Assembly: GCA_963932145.1 (NCBI GenBank)
Contig: OZ010574.1
Span: forward strand, 59,097,232-59,161,231
DNA: 64,000 nucleotides
Direction of reading: 5' to 3'
DNA from: Acanthosepion lycidas
Lineage: Eukaryota > Mollusca > Cephalopoda > Sepiida > Sepiidae
Every line of letters begins with the position of its first letter. Positions within the stretch are counted from its first letter, which is position 1. Shown here piece after piece: positions 31,806 through 42,621 of the stretch. The position numbers were made by a program, and so were the translations under genes. The notes below the pieces were generated by a model. That model ran no database searches, was not told the DNA's origin, and saw nothing but the letters and a program-made list of their open reading frames with translations.

Positions 31806-32508
31806 AAAGTACAGGATTCAAGTAAACAACAATAACTCCAAATTGTTAATCAACAAATATACATTGAAATAACATACAAGAACAAACATGCAATAAAATT
31901 GTGTTCAATGTATAGATTAAGGGAAAGAAGTCGTTCCCCTTTAACTGCAGATTGATTTGTAATTAATTGTTCGAAGAAAGTTCTCCTGAGAGAAAAATGT
32001 TCAGGAATCAATATTAGAGCAAAGTTTGCATGTTAAGAATAAATAACACAAGAATACAATTAATTAAAAATGTGTTGTGTTATAGAATGGTTTGAATCAA
32101 CAGAGTTCTGGTTGATTGCACTTGGCAAAAGTCACAGAGAGAAATGTAAGTTTATATTACGAAATTCTGTATCGGTGTGTGTGTTGAGCAAGATCGTGGA
32201 TTTGTGTTGACGGCTGGAATCTTACGGGATCTTACTGACGACCTTTGAAAAGTCGCCCCTTTTAAGAAAAAGGGGTAGGCTCCCACAGAAACGCGGGAAA
32301 ACTTAATTTTGCATTAAAAATATGTGATTGGTTAAAAATTAACCAATCACAACACTTGTACTAACAGAACAGGCGAGCAAGCTCAAAACCAAAGGTTTCA
32401 AAGAAACGACTGCGATGGCTAAATTGCCCTATACAAAAGTAGTAGTAATTTATTAGCCAATCGCAGGCGAAAAAAATATGAGCGTGGAAAAATATAGCAA
32501 CCGCTACA
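31806..32508 (-). mobile_element. LTR-like repeat Y, copy 2 (inverted pair)
   Basis: The inverted partner of 30197-30905. It ends directly beside the poly(A) end of the retrosequence at 32511-32700. Non-coding. Confidence 0.65.
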
Positions 32509-32510
32509 AA

Positions 32511-32700
32511 TGTTCTTTTTTTTGTTTTTTTTTTTTGATAAGTGTAGTTTTATTTATAACATAAAACTAAACAAAAGTAAATTAAATAATACAATAGAAC
32601 CTTTTTCCCGTGTAGAACAGCAATGATAAATTAAAAGAACAAATTTAATAAGATAATAAAGCATTTTTTAAAAATTAAAACAAAATAAAACGAATAATAA
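32511..32700 (-). mobile_element. Polyadenylated retrosequence end, copy 2
   Basis: The reverse complement carries TTATAAATAAAACTACACTTA followed by an A tract with one interruption, as at 12.8 kb. The two copies share at least 130 bp upstream of the tail. Confidence 0.65.
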
Positions 32701-32890
32701 TTAATGCGTAAACTTTTCATGAAGTTTGAAAAGAGCATGATTATTTACAAAATAAAACAAAAAAATGTTCCTTCCTAACATTTTTTTTATTTTAATCATG
32801 CTCTTTACAAAGTTCGCGCATTAATTATTATTTCGTTTTTAGCATTATTTTTTATTTTGTAGATAATCATGCTCTTTACCAAGTTCTTAA
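32696..32890. repeat. Imperfect inverted repeat
   Basis: Arms at about 32696-32757 and 32790-32836 share AATTAATGCG and AAAGAGCATGATTA-type sequence in opposite orientation. A third, direct partial copy (AATCATGCTCTTTACCAAGTTC) follows at about 32863. Possibly a folded-back miniature element. Confidence 0.6.
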
Positions 32891-32938
32891 TGTATTTATA
32901 AAAGCAAATGAAAACCTATCTAATTATATAATTAGAGT

Positions 32939-33532
32939 GGGGCACCTCGAGGTGGTGTAATGGTTAGCAAGCTTGTCTCGCTAGAACAATTACAGCTGAG
33001 TAGTGAGTTCGATTCTCACTGGGTGCCCCCTAATTTCGGCCTTGTGCCCCATCTAAGCTATGCTCGGAAAATCACTATATAATTAGATAGTGGGCACCTC
33101 AAGGTGGTGTAATGGTTAAGCAAGCTTGTCTCGCTAGAACAATTACGTCTGAGTAGTGAGTTCGATCCTCACTGCGTGCCCCATACTTTTTGCCTTGCGC
33201 CACATCTAAGCTACGCTTGGAAAATCGCTATATAATTAGATAGCGGGCACCTCGGCGTGGTGTAATGGTTAGCAAGCTTGTCTCGCTAGATCAGTTTACA
33301 ACTGAAATGTGAGTTCGATCCTCACTAGATGCCCCATACTTTCGGCCTTGTGCCACATCTAAGCTACGCTTGGAAAATAAGGGCACTTCGAGTTGGTGTA
33401 ATGGTTAGCAAGCTTGTCTCGCTAGAACAATTACGAATGAGTAGTGAGGTCGATCCTCACTGGGTGCCCCTTACATTTGGCCTTGTGCCACATCCAAGCT
33501 ACGCTTGGAAAATCACTATATAAATTAGATAG
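32939..33532 (+). mobile_element. Four tandem tRNA-like SINE-B units
   Basis: Units start at 32939, 33092, 33245 and 33381 (spacing 153, 153 and 136 bp). Each has a tRNA-like head beginning GGGCACCTC, an A-box region GGTGTAATGGTTAGCAAG, a B-box region GAGTTCGATCCTCACT and a closing GGGTGCCCC that pairs with the start. A tail follows with GGCCTTGTGCCACATC, AAGCTACGCTTGGAAAATC and TATATAATTAGATAG. The anticodon arm is disrupted, so these are not functional tRNA genes. Chance short frames overlap the tails. Confidence 0.9.
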
Positions 33533-33659
33533 TTTTATTTTAAGATTTGGAGCAGATTTTTAAAAAGTTGGCAATAATTGTGAAAAAAAAAAATTGATTT
33601 ACTTTTTCTCCAAGGTTTCCTGCTTAAAACATTTTGTGAACTGTTTGAAATTCTAGAAA

Positions 33660-34140
33660 ATTTCATAAAATTAATTTATGGGGTGGGGGGAGGTAACAGA
33701 TGTAGAAAAAATATTTTTACCAAGATTTTAATAAAATAAAATTTCAAGAATAATTAATTCATTTTTAAATAAGTCCTGAAAGTTTCATTAAAATCAGACA
33801 ATTATTTGATTTTTTCAAGAATTTCCAAATATGGATTTCTCCCAAACTAACACTTGAAATGTCCATTACGACAAGTCGTACAATGTTGACAAAAACGAAA
33901 ACAAAAAAAAAAACAAAAAACACAAAAACAAAACAAAACAAAACAAAAAAAAAGAGATATTTGAACCAAATTTAGAACATGTTAGAAAGAAGGAAATATA
34001 TATTTAAAATAATTAAAAAATACCTTGTTCTTTCCTCTTCTTAATAAATAAAATAACAAACATTTTGACGATAAAACCTTGTTTTTAAGTTTTTTGGGGC
34101 CTTTTATCATTTTTTTATGCCATACTGATTTTTTTTAGCG
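33660..34140 (+). repeat. Dispersed repeat T, copy 2
   Basis: Same order of landmarks as at 14.63 and 51.2 kb, with an A/C-rich expansion (AAAAC)n near 33895-33950. It ends next to the palindrome at 34139-34205. Confidence 0.75.
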
Positions 34141-34205
34141 AATTATTGGAGATACCTATATTCAATTTAAATTTTAAATTGAATATAGGTACCTCCAATA
34201 ATTTT
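34139..34205. repeat. 67-bp near-perfect palindrome
   Basis: Arms of about 31 bp (AATTATTGGAGATACCTATA and its complement) meet at a short AT centre, with one mismatch. The end of repeat T at 51.64 kb has the related GATTTCGTGGAGGTACCTA, so the palindrome may be an inverted duplication of the T terminus. Confidence 0.85.
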
Positions 34206-35370
34206 AAAACTTTTGTTTTATAAAATTGAAAAACGCAATTCAGTAGTGTTGTTAGTTTTTCGCGTTTGGGAGAAAAAGCTAAAAATGAATTTTAATAAAT
34301 TATAAAAGTAAAAGAATTGTACCCGGGAAAAAGTCACGTAAGAAAGAAAAAAAGTCTTCAGATGGGATTTTTATTAAAAGTAAGAAAAAATCTTAGAAAA
34401 AGTCATAACTTCAGCTTAACTTCTTACGGTTATAAAAAGATCAGAGAAAATAATTTTTTTTATTTAAAATACGTACTAATGATTAGTAGTAACTAATATG
34501 ATTTTTATTAAATAATAATATCACTTGTTCATTTTTAAATAATGAATGATGAAAGAAATAATATTTTTTTAAACTAAGTTTGATGATAGCATTTTATTTT
34601 CGTGATATGTAGTAATATTTTTTAAATATAAAATTAATTTATGAAGATAAAATATTATTCATTTTAAATTTTTAATTGAATGACTTTTTCCAACCCACAA
34701 GTTTTTATTTTTTCTTAAAGGGAAGCCAAATGCTATCAAAATGAAAAGGAAAATAAACCACATAGGTGCATAAATTAAGCCATTTCTCACAGAATATTTA
34801 GCGATATTATTAATTTTTATAATTTTTGTTGAAGTTTTACTAAAAAGCTAAAAAAAAAAGTAATTGATTATCCGAGAATGATTTGATTTTTTAAATTAAT
34901 AATTATATTTTTAAAAACAAATATTTTTTTAGTTTCCTTTTTTAAGGTTTTCCGAGACATATGTTGCTAAAAGTTTAATAGTTTTACAAAACACATTTTA
35001 TATTTTTGTTTCCATAATCAGGTTTCCCTGTAATTAACAAAGGAATTTTCAAGAAAAATAAAAAAGAACCCGACATTAAAAAATGATAGACGAACTTAAC
35101 AGTCAACTGGATACAATGGGAAAAAAAGACGAAAACAAAAAAGTAACTTATAAAATATATTTTTACTACATTAATCCGCCTGAAAAACAAAATTAAACGA
35201 GTTTTCTTGAAAAAAAAAAAAATTATCTAAATATAAAAAAGAAACGAATACAATTTTTTTCCCATCAAGCTTTAGTAATTGGAGAAAAAATGTCTGCTGT
35301 TAATGTTACTAAACTGTAAAACGTCAATCATATTCCACAATTTTGCAAAATACCAAAAAACAATCTTTTG
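34206..35370 (+). other. AT-rich region upstream of the Speedy gene
   Basis: No similarity to other repeats was seen. A nine-codon frame MSAVNVTKL (35290-35319) lies in the same frame as the gene and stops 51 bp before its first ATG, so it could be a short upstream ORF. TTTTGATGTTTTCCAG ending at 35381 looks like a splice acceptor. No clear TATA or CCAAT combination. Confidence 0.4.
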
Positions 35371-37026
35371 ATGTTTTCCAGTTATGATATAGAAAAATTT
35401 CACCCGAAATTGCTTCCATTAACAGTAATTTGGCAATCTTCTATGAAAGACAAACTTCGGAAAATGGACATAAATAATAATCAAGTAGGGTTGTACCACG
35501 TTCAACAACAGATTTTATTACCCAGCATCGACGAAGATGATGAATTTAAAATGAATTCTGTTTTCCCTTTCAGTCAACAAAAAGAAGAAACCACAAATAA
35601 AAGTAAAACGGATGATAATCGGCTAGTGGCTTTAAATAAAGAAAGAGCCAAGAAGACGACAGCCATGTTAGGAAAGGAGTCGAGACATTGCGCCAAAGTG
35701 ATTTTAGAAGATGGTCGCGAGTTTTTCCAAGAAGACAAGAATAAAGGAAAGGTTATTTATCGTCGAAAAGTGACGACATCCTATGGCCGACATCAACAAC
35801 GTTTACAGCAAAGAAGACAGCGTAAAATTTTACAAGAAATACATCTGACTGGTGGCAGGGATATCTTTAATCAGCGTAGTCATCAACAACACGAATCCCA
35901 CCGCCATCATCAATTAAAATTACACCAGAAAGAACACCAACAATTCTATGTTGCTAAAAGCCTTCTTGGACAACCCCAAAAACAATTCCAAGAAAGAGTT
36001 CAAAGACGTCAGGTGGCTTTATTCCTTTATCGTCAGTGGCAACTTCAAGTTCGTCGAGAATTCGAAGATTTGGAAAAAATTCATCAAACTATAATTTCGT
36101 CTGAATTGAGGGCAATGAAGAAGGGGAATATGGTGGTCCGTCCCATTCAGATGGGCTTTCAAAAATTCGTCCGACGTCCTTCGATAATACGAGAGAGAAA
36201 AAAGGGGGAAGTGAAGACCAGTGAATTAAGGCGGTACTTGAATCTTCTCGAGATGGGCATCGTATCCAGATTTTTGGAACGGGATTCTTGCTACCGAATT
36301 TCGGACAAATACCTCCTGGCAGCAGCATTCGTCTATTTCAAGAGGGCCGGCTATCCGCTCGAAAAATACACCCCGAGAAATTTCTTTGTATCGCTCTACC
36401 TGGCCAATGACATGGAAGAGGATGAGGAAGACCTGAAATACGAGATCATTCCGTGGGCCATTGGTAACGACCGGCCAAACCGAATACAGGAATTCCTCAA
36501 AGAGCGTGACCATCTTTTCCAAGAGATCGGACAACGTGGAGTGGTCAGTCGGATTTGCTGTGAAGAAGTTATGGCCATCATACCCAACAGTAAATTCTGG
36601 TTACGGAACCGGCTTCTACACCATGCAGGAGGGGTGAGGAATTCGACAATCTTTATCAACCCCACTTTAGAGGAATCCCAATTGAACAACCCTAGTAACA
36701 ATGGCACTGGGGTTTATTTAAATTATTGTGGAATTGTGGAACCCGTTCAACAGTTCCTTCTGGCGCCTGACATTGCTCCAGTTCCTTGTTTTCTGTGTCA
36801 TCCAGAGTTGGCCCCGACCCCGCCGAAAAATTGCCCGCTTTTGTCGTTGGTTCTGCGTCAGAATCCTTCGATTCAGGGCCAGACCCAGCAGAGGGATCTT
36901 CAGAATACCAAAGTCGTCAGATGTTTTACTTCTAAGTCTTCTGATTTCTCACCGACGTCTTCGTCTTCGTCTGATGACGATGATGATGAGTTATCCTTTT
37001 CTTCAGACACATCTGTCTTGGATTAA
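35371..37026 (+). CDS. Speedy/RINGO-family CDK activator
   Basis: A 551-codon uninterrupted frame. Residues about 288-403 are a Speedy/RINGO (Spy1) domain: RYLNLLEMGIVSRFLERDSC, ISDKYLLAAAFVYFKRAGYP, NFFVSLYLAND, the acidic MEEDEEDLKYEIIPWAIG and SRICCEEVMAIIP correspond one to one to vertebrate SPDYA. LHHAGGVRN and a CFLC pair after the domain, and a Ser/Asp-rich end, also echo SPDYA. Family members bind CDK1 or CDK2 without cyclin and activate them in meiosis and the cell cycle. The N-terminal half is unusually long, with Lys/Arg/Gln and His-Gln-rich helical sequence (about 140-225), making it larger than human SPDYA (about 300 residues). There is no intron within the domain, whereas the mammalian gene is split. 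The first ATG (35371) has a weak context; ATG at 35464 (AAAATGG) is stronger, and a spliced upstream exon is possible. Confidence 0.93.
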   Translation: MFSSYDIEKFHPKLLPLTVIWQSSMKDKLRKMDINNNQVGLYHVQQQILLPSIDEDDEFKMNSVFPFSQQKEETTNKSKTDDNRLVALNKERAKKTTAMLGKESRHCAKVILEDGREFFQEDKNKGKVIYRRKVTTSYGRHQQRLQQRRQRKILQEIHLTGGRDIFNQRSHQQHESHRHHQLKLHQKEHQQFYVAKSLLGQPQKQFQERVQRRQVALFLYRQWQLQVRREFEDLEKIHQTIISSELRAMKKGNMVVRPIQMGFQKFVRRPSIIRERKKGEVKTSELRRYLNLLEMGIVSRFLERDSCYRISDKYLLAAAFVYFKRAGYPLEKYTPRNFFVSLYLANDMEEDEEDLKYEIIPWAIGNDRPNRIQEFLKERDHLFQEIGQRGVVSRICCEEVMAIIPNSKFWLRNRLLHHAGGVRNSTIFINPTLEESQLNNPSNNGTGVYLNYCGIVEPVQQFLLAPDIAPVPCFLCHPELAPTPPKNCPLLSLVLRQNPSIQGQTQQRDLQNTKVVRCFTSKSSDFSPTSSSSSDDDDDELSFSSDTSVLD

Positions 37027-38680
37027 TTAATTTCTTTTTCTTTTCTTCTCCTCTTGTGTGGATTCCTTTCCCTAAAAAAAAAAAACCCTTTTTAATCGTT
37101 AGATTTCCTTACCAAACATAAATGAGAAATTAATATTTGGACAGTACCATAATCGGAAGGAAAGGTTTCCTTGATTTTAAAAACTGTAAAAAAGTGTAAA
37201 CGTTGTGAAATTATTATTGTTGTTGTTGTTCTTTGTTTGTTTTTGTGTATGTTATGTTTTCTACTTTCTATCAGAGCCGGGTCCAAACTCCAAACTATAC
37301 TTCTTGGGCCCTAGGAGAATAATTGTCAGTTGTCACTTATGGGATATTCCCAGTGTAGGGCGATTTTCTGAGCAACATGTTTTTTTTTGTTTTTTTAATT
37401 ATTATTATTATTTTTAATTATTATTTATTAATATTATTATTAAAAAAAAATATTTATTATTATCGTTATTATTATTATTATTTTATTATTTATCTTTTCC
37501 TTGGTTTGTTGTTTAATGTAAACCTTTACCAAAGAATTCAAAATTCGGTATTCTCAGATATAGTGAGGGAATTGCAGGAATTTTCTTAATGCATGCATCG
37601 ATATCTTTCATTCCGAATGCTCTTAGTCTTGTCTTATTGGAATAATGGTTGTGAGTAAATGCCACTTTCTTGCAATAATAATAATAATTATTATTATTAT
37701 TATTATTATTTATATTAAATTTTCTGTTTGATATAATAAATAATCACTTCAATTGAGACTTGATTTTTCTTAGGAAATTCTTAAAAGAGTTCTTTCTCTG
37801 TGTAACCCAGTGATTATTATTCGTTATGCAATCTTCTTAGTCTTATGTATTTTATTTTTAAATAAAGATGGATTATTATTTTCTTTTTTACTCGTTGAGC
37901 ATTCACACCAGAAGTAGTAACTCGTCTCTTAGAGTGGAGACTGGAGATTAAGTTAAAACAAGTCGTCTCCTCCATAGTCCAATAGTAGTCATCTAGATGT
38001 GGTTTTTCTTTGCGAAAATGACTTATTTTTTCACTTTGGGATTTCTTCATCATCGAGAGAAAGTTTTTAAAATAATAATAAAACAAACCGAAATATAACT
38101 TTAGGGGTTCGATTTACATTGATTCATAAGGCCAGAATTGACCCTGATTTTGTATCCGATATTACGACAGCGAATGTTCAATTTACATTTTTACAATGTA
38201 ATTGTAAAATAATATACTACTTAATCAATTGGACATTTATTTTGTGTGCATGCTTATGCAAATAAGAAAGTACTAAAAAAGTAAAGAAAGAAGTTTACTT
38301 TATCAAGTCAATAACCTGGAATTGGAGACTGGGATTAAAAAAGATAAATATTTAGAGATTAAGTATTTTTTTTGTAACACCATGAGTTTCAAAGAAAAAT
38401 ATAACTTTATATTTTTTTTATTTATTTGTTTTTTTTTTACTAATTTTAGGCTTCCATAGGTCAAAAATTATGCACTAAAAAAAACAACCCAAACTATTTT
38501 CATAAAAACGGACACAAAGTATGGGTTCAGTTTTACATGTAAATATACTTGTAAAATCTTCAAATATGTAATTTCCCAAACATTAAAGTTTTGTTCGCTT
38601 ATTCATTGCGCATATAAAAAATACACTTTACCTAAAAAATTACATACAATTAGTTTAAAACATCATTATGTTAACCCTCG
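37027..38680 (+). other. Probable 3' UTR and AT-rich flank of the Speedy gene
   Basis: No further coding signal. AATAAA occurs at about 37860, a plausible poly(A) site. An A12 run sits 50 bp after the stop without AATAAA before it. ATT-rich simple sequence lies at about 37393-37490 and 37676-37710. Confidence 0.4.
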
Positions 38681-38689
38681 CTGTTTTCA

Positions 38690-38885
38690 CTAATGTCGTT
38701 TGAATATTTCCTCTCGACTCTTCTTCAAATTGCCAGTTCTCCAGTTTCTTTTGGGACTGCTCCCAGTGCGCCGATATCAATTGGCAGGACTGTCAACTTC
38801 CACAACTTCCTCAACTCTCTGGCAAAGTCCTTTTTTTTAGATATCAAGATGTGTATTGCACGAATATTTACTTCTCACTGAAACT
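38690..38885 (-). pseudogene. LINE C-terminal fragment (IGALG motif)
   Basis: The minus strand reads RAIHILISKKKDFARELRKL WKL then TVLPIDIGALGAVPKE before a stop. A K..DLA.EL..LW.....VIPIVIGALGTVPK sequence is a recurrent C-terminus of invertebrate non-LTR retrotransposon proteins. A poly(A/T) tract interrupts it. Short fossil; clade not assigned. Confidence 0.65.
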
Positions 38886-38959
38886 TCTAGTTATTTAAAC
38901 TCATCTGTCTTTTGATCATTTCTTGATCAGCTCAGTCAATTCCTGTCTCATTTTCTCTC

Positions 38960-39262
38960 TCTTTATGCCTATCTATCTATGTATATATCACAGTATGTTC
39001 ATCTCTACGTGTATATCACAGTATGTTCATATCTATATCACAGTATGTTTTTACATATCACAGTATGTTCATATGTATTTATGTATCTATCTCTGTTCAT
39101 AACTATCTATATCAGTATGATCATATCTATCAATCTATCTCACAATATGTTCATGTCTATCTCACAGTATGTTCATATTTTATGTATGTATCTATCTATC
39201 TGTGTTCATGTCTATCTGTCTCAGTCTGTTCATTATCTATCTATCTATCTATCTATTCATCT
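38960..39262. repeat. ATCT-rich minisatellite with TATCACAGTATGTTCAT units
   Basis: Irregular 18-30-bp units of TATCACAGTATGTTCAT with ATCTATCT spacers, ending in an (ATCT)n run at about 39235-39255. Overlapping frames here are low-complexity translations. Confidence 0.9.
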
Positions 39263-39878
39263 GACTTTCTGTTTATCTCAGCCTAATATAAATATACCTT
39301 GGACTGTTCATAACAATCCTTTCCGATTATGACCTTCTTTAATGTAAATTCTATGCACAAATGTTATTTTAAAAATATTTCCACAGATGATTTATACTTC
39401 TGCAATTGTTATTAGTTTATGTGTAAAATAACATGAAGAGAAATTTATGTAAATTTCAAGCCCATTATTGTTTTTAGTATTATAAATTTTTTCATGTCAT
39501 GAAAATTCTGATTTTTCTATGAATAGTTAATTGTTTGTAAGTCATTAAAAAATAAGCAGTTCAAATGTTTAAAAACATATCCCTTTGTTATTTCAATGTT
39601 ATAACTGGCCTAGAAATGTTCATAGGCAGTGAAATGATCTTTTTTTTTCATTTAAGCTGGGAACATTTTTAACATCTCTTTGTTTTTAATTAAAGGACAT
39701 TTCATTTAAAAGAAATTTTTTCCATTAAATAAATTCTTATGATGAGAACTTCTTATTTTATTTTATTTTTTTCCATTTTGTTAAGAGTACCTGCTGTGGA
39801 ATAATGGTTACCATATTGATCTTGCTAGCTGTTGCCTGTAAATTTCATCCATACTTCATCAGTAGGTATGCTACAACA

Positions 39879-39999
39879 AATATAAGTGAATATACATAAT
39901 ACCCAACAGAGTTTCATGCAGTTTATTTGCACCTGAAGATTGCATGAAACTCCGAGTTGTGTTATGGATTTTGGATATTATGCATATATTCACTAATAT
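39879..39999. repeat. Imperfect 121-bp inverted repeat
   Basis: Arms of about 40-58 bp (ATAAGTGAATATACATAATA..AGAGTTTCATGCA and complement) flank a loop of about 20 bases. The loop-proximal part, CCTGAAGATTGCATGAAACT, is reminiscent of non-coding parts of Penelope-like elements, but I cannot assign it. Confidence 0.6.
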
Positions 40000-40118
40000 A
40001 TAATTGTAGCTTTGTTTGATAACATTGAGCATTGTATTTATAACAGCTGAGGAGGAAATATATTTATACATATGTGCAAGTATATGTATGTGTATATAGA
40101 TTTTTTATCCTACCCATT

Positions 40119-40120
<2 letters not shown>

Positions 40121-40161
<41 letters not shown>
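40121..40161. repeat. (TA)n microsatellite
   Basis: A perfect TA run of 41 bp. Confidence 0.98.
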
Positions 40162-40164
<3 letters not shown>

Positions 40165-42252
40165 GCAATTTACCACAAGCAAGGTAGTAGTGTCACTAGT
40201 ACGCAAGGGGTTACTTCACCAACAACTATTAGACATTTGATAAGATAATTGAGCAATAGTCTAGTCTGTTGATGTTAACAATTTTGATCAACCATCTCAT
40301 CATTCTGGGATGGTTATACATCTAATTTTCAATTCTTTTGATTTCTTTTAAACATATATGTATATTTGAATGTCTTCCTCCTTTTGAATCGATATTTAGT
40401 GACATTTTTTTTTTAAAGTTTTATCAACATAAATTAAATAAGACTTAATACTTGTAAGTAAACTGATTTTCTCCCACTAAACAAAAACAGGAAAATTAAA
40501 AAGAAAAAAGTTGTTTGCATGAAGACATGTTCATTGTAAATTAAAAATGTGCAAATGTGAATCTATCCCAGACTGGGAATTAGGCAAAGAAAGTGTGAAA
40601 TCAAACCAATCTTTTAAGTCAGACAATTTTAAAAGCTGAGGGACAAAATTATCTGTGAAAAAAAATATTTGTAAGTAATCTAATTAACAAAAGAAAGGGT
40701 TGTTGATTGTAATATTTTGACCATTATATCTTCAAAGTATTAAATTTGTAATTGGATACAACATTGCATCCATTGTAGAAAATGTGAATTAGACTATTAA
40801 AAAGTATGGTTAAAAATATGATTGAATAGTAATTTTAGTAAATATTTTATTCTTATAAAAGTTTAAGAAAATAGCCAAAAATCAGATTTTATTTCAGGTC
40901 CAAAAAATCAGATTTATAACGTTTAAAAAACACATACAAAAAAGAAACGTTAGAAGAAAGAGCTGTGAAACAATGTCATCTCACCTCGTACGGAATTTAC
41001 GAATAAATAAGGGGAGACTACTCTGAGTGACGAACGCCAAATGCATTCAAAATTGAGCTTCTAATCGGTAATTTTTGAACATACAAACTTACAGTTTAGA
41101 AATATTGTCTTTTGTAATAAATTGTGGAAGCGGAAAAATTAAAAAATAATTTTTACAAGAAATAATGACAGCTATAAAATAATGTATATTTTGTTGGTGA
41201 ATGCAATCAATGAAAGCATGCTGTCTGTCTAATGTGAGCTATAAATGAACATGATCATTACAGTTAAAAATTAAGTACAATTTCAGCCACTTAAATTTTA
41301 CATTCAAATTTATGGTACTACTGGAATTTTAGTAATCATTTCTTTTTTAAAAAATAAATATTAAATTAAATCTGAAGGCCATAAAGCTTATTGAGTTTGA
41401 ATTTTGTGTAGGTTTATGAAATAGACACAGTCTATCATCATAATAGTATCTGAATTTAATTATAGTAGTTATTTTTTTAAGAAGAAATAAAATGATTCCT
41501 AAACTCCAATAATGCCTTAAACTTGACACTAAAATTTTTAATACATTCACTGAATTGTATCGTACTTCATTTCCAACTGTAATAATCATTTCTAAAATGT
41601 TTCTGTATCAAAATATGCAACATATATGAGCAAAATTTAATTTTTATTTTATGCAACAATTAGTAATCTATTCATTTGTCTTCATCATTCAATGTTGTGA
41701 ATTTCTTTTTGGCCTTTATAACAAGTAGACAAACATGCAAAAACCAGATCACTATTATTGGGGCTTTAGTTTTCAAATTGAATGATTTTAATTGTATTAC
41801 CCTAACAAAAATCTTTCTATAATGTACCATTTTTGCAATGTTACAGTAACAGACACAGATAGAAATCAGATAATCATAACATAAATAGGTCTTGAAATTA
41901 TCATCAGAACTCTTAAAATTTGATCAAGAAATTTTTATTGGAAATTAAACTTTAAGAAGATTTTGTTTTTTTTATCAATGCATGGCGGAACCAAAATTAT
42001 TTGTTTCATCAAATAAAGATATATAAATTGGATCCAGTCTTTTATGTGAAGAAATCTACTTTTGGAAAGCAAAATAGATAATCTTTACCGCAATAGAACT
42101 TGTTTTAAATTAGTCATGAAATATAAACGTTTTTAACAGCCTATTAGATAATTATAGGGTGTCTCTTAAAGCAATTGGGGTTACACAGAAGTCAGAAGCT
42201 ATAATGCTTTAAATTTCATTTGTGTTGAACAAAAATATAACCTTGTCATATA

Positions 42253-42621
42253 CACTACAGTTCAAAAGTTTGAAGCCACCCCCAGAATTAGCATGAGACA
42301 GAAGAGTGAAAAAAAAAAATGAAAAAATGCTCTTAGAGTCATTGAAAAAGAATGGAATCAATTAGCAAACTTATATTTTGAGTAATTTTTGTAACAAATG
42401 CCAAAAATTTGTGCTGCAGTAATTAAGGCTAAAGGAGGATATTTTGACAAGAGCAAAATTTAATTTTTTTTTTGTCATAATAAAATTTCTAATAAAAAAA
42501 ATCAAGTCTCACTTTCTTTAAACCATGTATAATAATTTTCTCTTATTTAAAGTACAAAACAACTACTTCTGGGGCCAATTTAAAATATTTCCAGGTGTTC
42601 TCAAACATTTGAACTGTAGTG
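42253..42621 (+). mobile_element. Tc1-derived miniature element, copy 1
   Basis: 369 bp between TA dinucleotides (42251-42252, 42622-42623). The left end CACTACAGTTCAAAAGTTTG and the right end CATTTGAACTGTAGTG are inverted Tc1-type termini. The interior still encodes PKICAAVIKAKGGYFDKSKI followed by a stop, the C-terminus of a Tc1-like transposase (MP..C.AVI.AKGG). It is thus an internal-deletion derivative mobilised in trans. Confidence 0.88.

Larger units (their letters stand above)
39263..42250. other. AT-rich sequence without a recognised gene
   Basis: No exon or transposon coding part supported over about 3 kb, apart from the hairpin at 39879-39999 and the (TA)n at 40121-40161. This is the longest stretch of the window with no assigned element. 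Confidence 0.5.

Noticed and set aside
32939-33532. Four functional tRNA genes
   Set aside because: A and B boxes and an acceptor-like pairing exist, but the anticodon arm is not formed and each unit continues into a conserved SINE tail.
32939-33532. CRISPR-like array of regularly spaced repeats
   Set aside because: Units are about 150 bp with no unique spacers and are tRNA-derived; the genome is eukaryotic.
36089-36707. Minus-strand frames of 79-103 codons within the Speedy gene
   Set aside because: Antisense shadows of a conserved plus-strand domain.
37075-37086. Retrogene poly(A) tail of the Speedy gene
   Set aside because: The A12 run has no AATAAA upstream, continues into unrelated sequence and is not matched by a target duplication that I could find; similar A runs are common here.
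39935-39955. Hammerhead ribozyme
   Set aside because: CTGAAGA replaces the required CTGATGA and the spacing to GAAAC leaves no room for stem II.
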